Below, in pieces: positions 38,201 to 50,200 of a DNA stretch of 64,000 nt. The stretch's first letter is position 1, and each line of letters begins with the position of its first letter. The DNA comes from Branchipolynoe longqiensis (taxonomy: Eukaryota; Annelida; Polychaeta; Phyllodocida; Polynoidae), in contig CM059193.1 in assembly GCA_030323885.1 (NCBI GenBank), positions 92,195,990-92,259,989 of the forward strand, written 5' to 3'. Position numbers and translations under genes: made by a program. The notes under the pieces were generated by a model. The model saw only the letters and a list, made by a program, of their open reading frames with translations, searched no databases and was not told the DNA's origin.

Positions 38201-41200
38201 CGTATGTGTGTGTATGCATAGTAGTATAGAAGATGGTTTGTGTGAAACAAAAATAAGCTTATATGTATTTGTGATTCTTTTCACCAAAAGTAACCTTGTA
38301 ACAAGCATTTCATATTAGAAAATAATTAAGCAATATGTCGTGTTCAAATTATTCAATTAATTAAGCAACATGTGTTTAAATGTATGTCTTTGTCATTCTT
38401 TTAGCCAAAAGTGACAATCATTTCATACTAGAAAATAATTAAACATTTACGAAACAGAAACTGGGTGGCAAGTCTAAATATGATAGGGAGGTCACTTTAT
38501 TACGAGAGTCAGAATATTATCTCACAATGGCCTTACGGAAACTGACAATAAATCGCCCTTTTTGGTCTAATTTGAGTTGAAATTCATCAAAGGCATTTTC
38601 TTTTTAAAGCTACATTAAAACTTACATTAAAGCTGCATAATCCGATGAAAGTGTAATGCTTTTGAAAGCAAAGCAGTCACATATGTTTAATCCTGCATAT
38701 CCTACTTAGGTACTGATGCACTTATTTAGAAATTAGGTCGATCGTTATAATCTACCTTACTTTAGTTTGAAGTAACTTTTATTTTAAATAGATAACATCT
38801 GATATATTTGAGGTGCAACCATGCAACATTAATTTTGGCAAGTACGCCAAAACTCTGACACTGTAGGCTTCTGCCGTAACAGGTTCTACTAAATTGTCTC
38901 AATATTTCCGTCTATGTGCTGACCTATGTTTAATAAGTTAATCAATATCTATGTTAAATATGTAGAATCAAATGTAGATAATTGTTTTGGTTTTGAAAAT
39001 TTGATGTTTTCATCAGACTATGCATCTTTAAGTTTGCAGCATTGGTGAAATTGTCATTTATATATATATTTGTTTATATTCAAAGAGCCTAACATTGTTA
39101 TAATCTGTTATACTATAGCATAGTTATGTTATTAGATGTTGCAACAAAACATATAAGATAGCGAATATTGATGATAAAATACCTACTAATATGAGGTGAC
39201 TAGACCTTTAAGGCTGTGCCTTCTCTGACGTCACCAGGAGGAGCTGGTGCTGGACCACACCCTGTCGGCCATCTCCGCCTGCTCCAAGTACAAGGCGAAC
39301 CTGGGTAGCTTCCGGGATGCGTGCGCATCGGATGCCATCTGCCGGTTCCTGTCCGCCAACACCGTGGACGACTCACTGCGCAGGCGCGCCTGGAGCACAC
39401 TGATCCACCTGCACCACCACGACAGGTGGGTTCCGCGTAAAGCCTCAGGCCTAGAGCCTAATGTCTAATGCCTAGAAGCCTAGAGCCTGAAGCCTAAAGC
39501 CTAGAGCATGAGGCCTAAAGCCTAGAGCCTGAAGCATAGAGCCTGAAGCATAGAGTCTGAAGCATAGAGCCTGAAGCATATAGTCTGAAGCCTAGAGCCT
39601 AGAGCATGAGGCCTAAAGCCTAGAGCCTGAAGCCTAGATTGATTGATTGATTGATTGGTGGTTGCTTTACGCCGTGTCGGCAGCATAGGCCATATTCACG
39701 GCGAGAAATGTTTGTTTTTTGTTCAAACCATCGCTTTTACATGTAAAAGCAGACAATCAATTATGTGCCAATAGACACTCATTAAATTAAATAGCTCACA
39801 ATTATATATTTGTGGTCGAGGGAAACAAATTCCCGTAAAAAAAGACAAGTTTATTAATAATTGTTAGAATTTATTTAGCAAACTATGACCAGCTGCCCTC
39901 AAAAAGGCTAAAATGTTTTCTTGTTTTACTTTAGTAAAAAGGTCACGCATTCTGTCTGCAGTGTAAAATTGTTGGCACAGGCCCAAAAAATCAACACAAC
40001 TTAGTCAAATGTGTTTGAGTGTCAGCGGGGACTGACACCCAATACATTCAGGGGAAGGCTCCCCCTTGAGCAGAAAAGCATGTGTAAGCCACGAGTGGCC
40101 AATATGGCAGCGGCTAAGGACCACTTGGTCCCGCCGACCTCCTGCATGAGTCTGTGGTGGTTTTCCCACAGATGGTTCAATTTCTTTAAGTTTATTAATG
40201 TTTTCATCCCACTCATGTTGCCATTTGGATTTTATGTGGGTGGCTATTAGTGGTTTCAAATCAGAGTGAGGGATCAGACACGGTTCAAGATCACAGTTCA
40301 GGGCTTTCTTCGCAGCCCGATCAGCTCGTTCGTTTCCTTGTATGCCGGCATGGCCAGGCACCCAGCATAGGTGGATGTCATACCCATCTGTTGCCAGTTG
40401 GTTCATTTTATAAATGACCGTTGCTAGAATAGGGTGATCCATTTTCAGTCCAGCAACAGGCAAGAGCATGAGGCATAAGGCCTAGAGCCTGAAGCATAGA
40501 GCCCCAAGCCTAAAGCCTGAAGCCTAGAGCCTGAACGATAGAGCCTGAAGCATAGAGCCTCAAGCCTAAAGCCTGAAGCTTAGAGCCTGAAGCCTAGAGC
40601 CTGAAGCCTAGAGTCTAAAGCCTAAGGTCTAGAGCATGAGACCTAATGCCTAGAGCCGGAAGCCCAAAGCATAGAGCCTGATGTCTAACCACTAGAGCCT
40701 GAACCTGGAGCAGGGTGACTTGCATAGTCGAGCAGGCCTCACTGTGGGGCAGTGGGCTGATAGCAGGTACTGTGAGCGGTGTTATTTATACAAGTGATGG
40801 TTTGTTTTTTTTGGTCATTTTATTCTGCTAATAAATAGAACCGAGGGGGTTATGATAGTTTTCGTTGCAGATATACTACACTTATACTATGAATTATATT
40901 TGTTTTTAAAGGGCAATACAATGCAGTTGTCTTCAGAGGCGGTGAAAAAAGAGGGCTTGTGCAGGGAGGACGGCGGGAGGGCGAATGGCTGAAGGAGGCC
41001 GGCGGGCAGCCTTATAAGGGAAGGAGCGGGGAGGCGAGAATGCGGGGAAGGTGAGAAAGCCGGCGGGCAGGGAGAATGGGTGGGGAGGGAGAAAGCTGAG
41101 GGAGGTATGATAGGGAAGGTTAGAAAGCTGGGCGGCGGCAGGAGGCGGGGGGAGGGTCTCTTCCTTCCCTCGCATCAAACGTAATGCGAGCATTACGACC

Positions 41201-44200
41201 GATGCGCGAAAAGGAAGAAAGCAAGGCGGGGAGGGGAAAAAGGCGCTTTATTTAATGCCTCAGACAACAAGGAACATAAGCAGCTATACAGAGAACAAGG
41301 AAAATAAGCAGCTATACAGAGAGCAAGGAAAATAAGCAGCTAAATACAAGAGTCAATGCGGTGAAGGCAAGGCAATAAGAAAGCTCATAAGGAGCGGCCA
41401 AGGTATCTTATAGTAGTGAGCTCGGGGGAGCTTGAAATGTTCTGGTGAGGGGCGCCGAAGAGCCCTCCACCAAAAAAGAAGAGGAGAGGGCTCGAGGCGC
41501 GCCTGAGGAGCGGGGCGGGGCGGGGCACGGAGGCGTGCACCGCCTCTGAGGTCCAGGCGATGAGGGGGAGGGGCACCCGCTAGCGGCGGCTTGGGCGTCG
41601 GAGGAGGTCTTGGGTGTCATGCTGAGTCGGGGGCCTATGGCGACAGGGATGCGGGCGGCCAAAAATTGGGGAGGCCCGCTCCCTGGAGGAGGTGCGGCGA
41701 GGGTCGGAGAGGGGGGCAGCGAAGTCGTCAGGGCTGGGGGGGTCGGGGGTCGGGGTCGGGTGGGGAGGGTTGAGGAAGGCGGTGTCGCCGGGGGAGATGT
41801 GGAGGTCATGATGGTCGGCATGAAGGTCGGCGGCTGCGATGTCTGGGGAGGTTTTGTGGTCAGTGTGGGCGGCGTCTGGGGCCTGCGGCGCGAGGTGATG
41901 GTCCCTGGCTGTGTCCTGGGTGGCGTTTCGGTTGGTGGTCGTTACGGGGTTGTCGGTGGTGGTCATGGGGTTGTCGGCAGAGGTGTGGGTGAGGCGCCGG
42001 AGATGGCCCCCCGGGCCGGCCGGGGGGGGCGGCGGATCAAAAATCCGCCGAGGCGGCCGGGGTATGGCGCTCATGGGCTTGCTTGGTGAGGCACAGGGCC
42101 TCGCTGTGCATGGTGAGAATGCGCCTTACGTTGGCACAGTAGGCGCATATGTGCCCGTGTCTGTCCCCCACCTCACCATGGGCCTCCCCGACGCGGGCCC
42201 GATCGCACGAGGTGGGCTCGCGGTTCCAGGTGGCGCAGGGAGCCCCGTGAGCCTCTCGGCTGTAGGTGATGCGGGTGTCGGCTTGGGTCCGGGGCTGCTG
42301 TGCGCCTCGGGGAAGGTCCGCGCCTCGGGGGGCTGGTGCTGTCGGGACGGCCTGGGGGGCGGGCATGGTGATAACCTCCATTCGCACCAGGTTCAGGGCA
42401 ACCGGGTCGTGCCATCCATGGGGGAGCCTGCCGTCCGCGATCCAGGTGAAGATCGTCTCTGAGTACCGGCGGACGGTAAGCCACGGATAGACCAGGTTGT
42501 CCCTGAGCACGGTGAGGGTGTGGTGGTGTAGGCCTGGCAGGGAGTGCGCAGGGAAGCTTGGGTGGCTGACGAGGGTGGTGAGGGCGAGGCTGTACTCGTC
42601 TTTGGTGGCCTCGCCCCTCTTTACCGACTTGCATTCCGGCCCCCTTTCCACGAGGTCAGAGGGGAAAAGGTAGTCGGGGGAGATCCCTTTTCTTCCCCCG
42701 GTGTGCCGTGCCTCGGCCGACGCCAGGATCTGTCTTACAGCGTCGGCCGCGGATGTCGGGGTATGGTCGACGGCATCCTGGAGGTAGGCCGGGGGCAGGG
42801 CGGCCGACGACTGCGCAGTAAGGCGGCTATAGCGTTCATACTGCGGGTGGACGGCCCCCGGGAGCGGCGCTTGAGGTGGCGGGGGAGGTTGGGCCCCCCC
42901 GACGACGTGCGCCCGAGGTGCTGGGATGGGGGGCGAGCTGTATGCCGGCCGCCGCCTCGGCGCGGGCGGGGGGGTCTCCTGGGTCCCGAGGGCGGCCCCG
43001 CACTCGAGGAGGTCCAGGCGGCTGGTTATCTGCTGCAGTGCCTGGAGTATGGTGGCGTCGGTGCCCGAGGATCGGTCCCGAGGTGCCGGAGGGGAACCCG
43101 GGGCCGAGGCAGGTGAGGCGCCTCCCGGCGTGCCCGAGGAGGGTCCCGGCGTGCTCATGGCGGTCGCCCGGGCTCCCTTGCGTCCTTTGCCTTTGCCTTT
43201 GCCGTTTGCAGGCATGATGTGGGTCGGCCCGAGGGTGTTGGAGCGGTCCGAGGTGAAGGTAGCCAAAGAAGAGCTGCCCCCCAGCGTCCCCGAGGTGGCG
43301 CTCCGGGCTCCCCCATGTCCCTTCCCTTTGCCGCGGCCAGGCATGATGTCTGCGTCTGCGTCGGTAGTTGGTGGAGGTGCGTCGGCCGAGGGTAGAGGTG
43401 CGTCGGCCGAGGTGGAGAGAGCCAAAAGAAAAAAGAGGGCTTGTGCAGGGAGGACGGCGGGAGGGCGAATGGCTGAAGGAGGCCGGCGGGCGGCCTTATA
43501 AGGGAAGGAGCGGGGAGGCGAGAATGCGGGGAAGGTGAGAAAGCCGGCGGGCAGGGAGAAAGGGTGAGGTGGGAGAAAGCTGAGGGAGGTATGACAGGGA
43601 AGGTTTGAAAGCTGGGCGGCGGCAGGAGGCGGGGGGAGGGTCTCTTCCTTCCCTCGCATCAAACGTAATGCGAGCATTACGACCAATGCAACTCTCAGTC
43701 AACCAATCAGATACGTGAAAGATATTATTACTAGACTTTACACTTGATCAACGGAAGGCAACAATGGTGTGAGCCCTGTCAATTCTGACCCGCAAAGGGG
43801 ATGAAGGCGGATAGCGCCAGTTCCGGGTAGTGGGAACTCAAGGAAATAACCAGGCAATGCATGAAGTGCTCCGTTTGTAATACTTTTGGCACATATGGGT
43901 ATGCTAACCTATCTGATATGACCTTTGACCTCGTGATCTCGTGGCCCGCAGCTCTGTTATACAGCGCCACCTGGCGGAGTTGACCCTGACCACGACGGAT
44001 GCGCGCGAACAGAAGTTCTACTACAAGCTGTACCAGACTGGACGCGCTGACCACGTCCAGAACATGATCGCAGACTTCCTCATCGACCTCAGGGTAAGGC
44101 ACCCCACTGAGTGCTTCTTATATGCTGTATAAACCATTATATGAGTATAAGAAGCCGGAAGATCCCATCTATTCCCCAGCAACTAAGTCATCGACTGGTT

Positions 44201-47200
44201 ACCTCTATTCATTAGGTCATCTATTGATACCACCTGACCTCCCCACGTGGTGCCACCTACTCGCCCATGCCTTAGTGGCCATTACGCTCGCTCACTGTAC
44301 TGCTGTAAATAATAATAATTCACAATGCGGACAAAGGGCTACTATAGCATGGGCTTTATTTTCAGTTAAGCTAATACTAGTAGGTACGGCGTTAATATCT
44401 GACTGATAACCAGCTCAAACCTAAAAGTTCACTTCCTTTTGTGGGTGGTTGGGCGGCAAAAATATGGATAACCTCCTTGAAGAATAACTGGTTTGGCCGT
44501 CTCAGTTACTCATCTTACTCAGTAGTATGAGGCGGATCCTGGCAACTGTTTGCCAGTTTCCACCCACCAAATACCAGACACAACTCCTCGGCAAGAAAGG
44601 GAAGACAAGTCACGCAAGACTGACAGTGATATGGTTGAGCTTTATTGCCACCCTGACTCACTTACAACCTGCTGCACAGACCCACATAGCTTCTGCCTGT
44701 TCAGTCAAAATCAGTGCCTACAGCCCATTGAACCTAAGTCCTATGGGTGTTGTTACACACAGCTCAGTGGTGAACTGCTTCTTTTGGTATCTCTAGTGTG
44801 AGTGTGTCTGCATAGCAAGTGCAATGAGTATAAGGTTCCTGGAGTCACACAGCCAGCCAATCAGACACTCCTGCAGCCTGGGAGGGGTGGTGCCCAAGAG
44901 GGGCACCTGTCACTCAAACAGTGCAGGTGGTGTCCATAAGAGATGCAGAATGGCTTGGTGTGATTACCCAGCGGTCCCGTGGTAACAAGTAGTCGTCCTA
45001 CAGTTACAATAAACATTAATATGTGTTCCCGCTCCATTTGCACTCTTCCTGTTGCATGGAGGAAACATTTCTGTAATTAATAACCGCATCTTAATATTGG
45101 GACATCATACCGCAATCCCGGTCACTGCGTGCCATAACATTTCCACATAGTTATTTATATGTCACACATCAAGTGGGCACACATTGCATCGCTATTACAT
45201 AACAATGGTCCCTAACTCCGCCGACCGAGATATTGATATGATTCCAAGCTCATCTATCACGACTGAAAGACAGTATATTTTTACATCCTGACTACTCCGG
45301 CAGCATTGTTTTATTTTAGTGAAAAGGTCATGCTTGCTGCCTGCCATGTAAAATATTTGGCGCAGGCCAAACAAATTGACACAACTTAATAAAAATATGT
45401 TTGAGTGTCAGTGGAGACACCCAATACATTCAGGGGGAGGGTCCCCCTTGAGCAGAAAAGCATGTGCAAGCCATGACTGGTCAATACGGCAGTGGCTCAG
45501 GACCACTTGGTCCCGCCGACCTTCTGTATTATGACCTTAGATGTTGCAAAGATGTATAGCTCCAACAATCAATCAAACCCTCCCCCCACCAGGCACCGGA
45601 AGCCATGGCGACCAAGCTGCGCGAGCTGGTGCAGGGTCGGACGCTGCTGACTGACTGGGACCTGAGTAAACACCTGCTACACAACATGTGGAACTACTCG
45701 GACGTCAGCGAGACCTTCACCAACCACTTCAGGGACGCAGGGGTGTTCGAGACGCTACAGGAGATCATCAGGGACCCGGAGACACGCGCGGCTATAGACC
45801 AGGACGAGGTCAGTAAACCCCATACACTCACACCTACACACAGACACATACACACACGTGCACACACACTCACACTACAGGAGATCATCAGGGACCCGGA
45901 GACACGCGCAGCTATAGACCAGGGCGAGGTGAGTAAACCCCATACACTCACACCTACACACACACACACTCACACACACACACTCACACTCACACTACAG
46001 GAGATCATCAGGGACCCGGAGACATGCGCGGCTATAGACCAGGACGAGGTGAGTAAACCCCATACACACATATATACACACACACACTCACACTACAGGA
46101 GATCATCAGGGACCTGGAGACATGCGCGGCTATAGACCAGGATGAGGTGAGTAAACCCCATACACACCTACACACACACCTACACACACTCACACACACA
46201 CTCACACTACAGGAGATCATCAGGGACCCGGAGACACGCGCGGCTATAGACCAGGACAAGGTGAGTAAACCCCATACACACATACACACACATACACACA
46301 CTCACACACACACTCACACTACAGGAGATCATCAGGGAGCAGGAGACACGCGTGTCTATAGAACAGGACGAGGTGAGTAAACCCCATACACACATACACA
46401 CACATACACACACTCACACACACACACTCACACTACAGGAGATCATCAGGGACCCGGAGACACGCGTGGCTATAGACCAGGACGAGGTGAGTAAACCCCA
46501 TACACACACCTACACACACTCACACACACACTCACACTACAGGAGCTCATCAGGGACTCGGAGATACGCGCGGCTATAGACCAGGACGAGGTGAGTAAAC
46601 CCCATACACACACCTACACACACATACACACACTCACACTACAGGAGATCATCAGGGACCCGGAGACACGCGCGGCTATAGACCAGGACCAGGTGAGTAA
46701 ACCCCATACACACACCTACGCACAGATACACACACTCGCATGCGCGGCTATAGACCAGGATGAGGTGAGTAAACCCCATACACACACCTACACACACACA
46801 CATACACACACTCACACACAACTAACACTACAGGAGATCATCAGGGACCCGGAGACATGTGCGGCTATAGACCAGGACGAGGTGAGTAAACCCCATACAC
46901 ACACCTACGCACACACACATGCACACACTCACACACACACTCACACTACAGGAGATCATCAGGGACCCGGAGACACATGGCTATAGACCAGGACGAGGTG
47001 AGTAAACCCCATACACACACACACTCACACACACCTACACACTACAGGAGATGATTAGGGACCAGGAGACACTGGCTGCTATAGACCAGGTCGAGGTGAA
47101 TAAACCTCATACACTCACACTCACACACACCTACACACACACTCACACACCTACACACTACAGGAGATCATCATAACCTGGGGACACGGGCAGCCATAGA

Positions 47201-50200
47201 GAGGACGAGGTGAGTAAACCCCATACACACACTCACACACATATACACACTCAATCACACGCACATGTACAGACCTGCACACACAGCTACAAGTATGTAT
47301 GTTAGATATGTAGAATCTAAATAGAATCTAAATAAAATCTAAATAATTGCTTTGGTTTTGAAGATTTAATATTGTAATCTCACTGTGCAGCTATAAAGGT
47401 ATTAGTATTTATTGAATTGGAAATCCTAAACCAAGAATTAATATTTTGCCCGTAAATGTAAATTGATTTAATGTACCTCATACTCATTACTTATACGATA
47501 ATTTCACAATTTACTTCACACTTCAATTTACTATATAAACCAAAATTAGTGTAAATGGCTCGATACCCGTAACACTTACGGTCAGAAGACCAGTGCTACG
47601 GCACTGATAGAAGATATATATATATATATATATATGAAGAGTTCAGGCACAAGACCCTGTAAACACCAATCCGAACATTTAAATAAACATTGGATTCAAA
47701 CCTTCAAAAGGTTAATTTTTTACATTCGTATTTTTTTTCTTTGTTCCTTCATCATTTCTTCACAACCAACATGGAATTAGTGAGAATTACAATTACCTTC
47801 AGGTAAATCTTTAACATTGTAATTAATTTTGTTATTGGTGTTTACGGGTATTTGTTCCTGAACTCTTCATAATGAATCAAATTCATTTACAAAGAAACCA
47901 CTTGGCAGATTTTATTTTTGCAGGAAACAAATTTAAGCTGTGTTAATTTTCAGCAAAGGCTCTAATCGTCCTTTTTTAAATCCACGAACGCAGAAATGCC
48001 AGGACGTGCTGCGCGCATCGATCAACATCCTCTTTAACTGTTCGCAGTATGACTCGAACCGTGCAGTGCTGACGTCACTGCGGCTGGTCAACGACCTGCT
48101 GCAGTTCAGCAAGGCAGACACGGAGAACCAGCACATCAAGACCAGTGCAATCCTCACGACCGCCTTCCTCGTCAACGAAGACAATGCGCATCTTATCCGC
48201 GCAGACTCGAGGTCCGGCGTGATCCGCTTCATCCTCGAGAAGTTGGAAGACACGCTCTTCTCCAAGAGCCACCGCTCGGGCGGCTTCTCGGCGCAAGAAC
48301 TGCTCAAGAGCCTGTGTCGCGTGTCGATGAATGACGCCAACAAGGTTATTCTTGTCTATGATGGGATCCTTCCCTTATTATCGCCCCTCTTGGAGAGCGG
48401 AAGCGTCGAAGAAAGGCAGTGGTGCTGTAAGATCCTGTGGATGCTGGCCTTTGTTGAGGACAACAAGCGGGCTATTCGGGATGAGGAGCGGCTGGTGGTG
48501 GCTCTGAACACTGCACGGACCAGTGAAGAGGTCAGGCTGCGGTCACTCGCACAAGGAGCGCTTTTCGAGTTGGAGAAGTCGCAGGACCGGATAAACCGCG
48601 CGCTCGAGCGACAAGTACGAAGCCCCGCTCGACGAGTCCCCAGAGGTGAGAGAGCACTGCATAGGGTTTGTGGATTCCAAATTAATTTTCCATATAATTG
48701 CTGGATGACTAGCGATTAGAAATGGGTCAGTTAATAAGGCACAAGTTACCTGATCATTAAGGCAATATTTTGCATGAGCTTATTTACTCTGATTTATTTG
48801 CACAAAATGTTAGATTTGCATAGTTTGGTGATTTTTGAATTTCTGAAACTTTCTTTTAGATAAATACATTAAATTAATCATTATAACCTGCTTTACTTTA
48901 GATTGAAGTAACCTTTAATCGCTAACTTTGGAGATATTTGAAGTGACAACATGCCAAATTAATTTGAGCAAGCATGCTAAAACTCTGACACCATAGGGTT
49001 ATGCAGTAAATGGTTCTATTAAAGTGTCTCAGTATTCCCTTCTATGTGGCAACAAATGCTTAATAAGTGCACTAGTATCTAAAGGCCCTGTCACACTACG
49101 ACATGACAACGTCAGCGCAGGGAGAATGTGAAAAACGTCGAACTTCTCGGCATAGTATGCAAATTTGGGCACAAGTTGAACGTGGATGCAGCGTAGTTGA
49201 CGAGAGCGTAACATTGGTAAAGCATTGTGATAGTGTCATTCAACGAGAGAGGACAACGTAATTACGCTCACGGAACGTTATGAACGTTATTCCATCACCA
49301 GAACTATGTTGTTTTACGTTATGTGACATTACATACATCATGACACGGTGGCGAAACGCTGAACGTACATTGGACGTACGTTCGACATACGTTCTGATGT
49401 TCTCCTGACGTTCTCCTGATGTTCCCATTACGTCGTGTGGACGTTTCCACCGGCGTTAATGTGGGTCGACGTAGTGGAACGTAGTAGAATGTAGTGAGCA
49501 GCGTTTGACTAACATCCGTTTAACGTCATTGACGTTCACCGAACGTGTACAGAACATACGGTGAACGTAAACCCTTACGTTCGAGTCACGTCGAAAGTTT
49601 TGAACAGGTTCAAAACCTTGACGCACGCTGACGTAACACGACGTAACGTGACGTAGCTCGACGTCAGTCTAACGTCATTCTGACGTCATCATAACATAAC
49701 CAAACGTATGTCAAGGTAATGATGAAAAGTGACCACGTCAGGCTTACGTTGGCTCGTTACGTCATAGTGTGACAGGGGTATAAGTTAGATATGTAGAATC
49801 AAACCTGTGAGTGTTTCGGTTTTGAAAATTTGATGCTTCATCGGACTATGCAGCTCTTAAAAGAGAATGGAATGAACTTCTCACACAGTGCCAGAAAGTG
49901 TCTTCACATCTCTCTGTCTGCCTGTCTGTCTGCCTGTCTGTCTGTCTGCCTACCTGTCTACAGCTACTGCTATGCCTGTCTGTCTATCTGCTGTCTGTCT
50001 GCCGACCTGTCTACTGCTACTGCTTTGCCTGTATGTCTGCCTGTCTGTCTGGCTACCTGTCTACTGATACTGCTCTGCTTGTCTGTCTATCTGCCTACCT
50101 ACCTGTCAACTGCTAATGCTTTGCCTGTCTATATGTTGTCTGTCTGCCTACCTGTCTATATACTGCATGTCTATCTGCCTACCTGTTTTATTCAGACCCT

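Noticed and set aside
41580..42074. Second ORF of the gag-only element (164 codons, - strand)
   Set aside because: Pro/Thr/Asp-rich with no domain; high GC content alone favours open frames here. Kept only as a remark.
44527..44801. Two ~85-codon open frames in intron 14
   Set aside because: No domain, no splice-site support, and they overlap in different frames.
47940..47993. Earlier start of exon 16 at the upstream 'ttttcag' (47953)
   Set aside because: It would enter in the wrong phase relative to exon 15; the acceptor ending at 47993 keeps phase 0.
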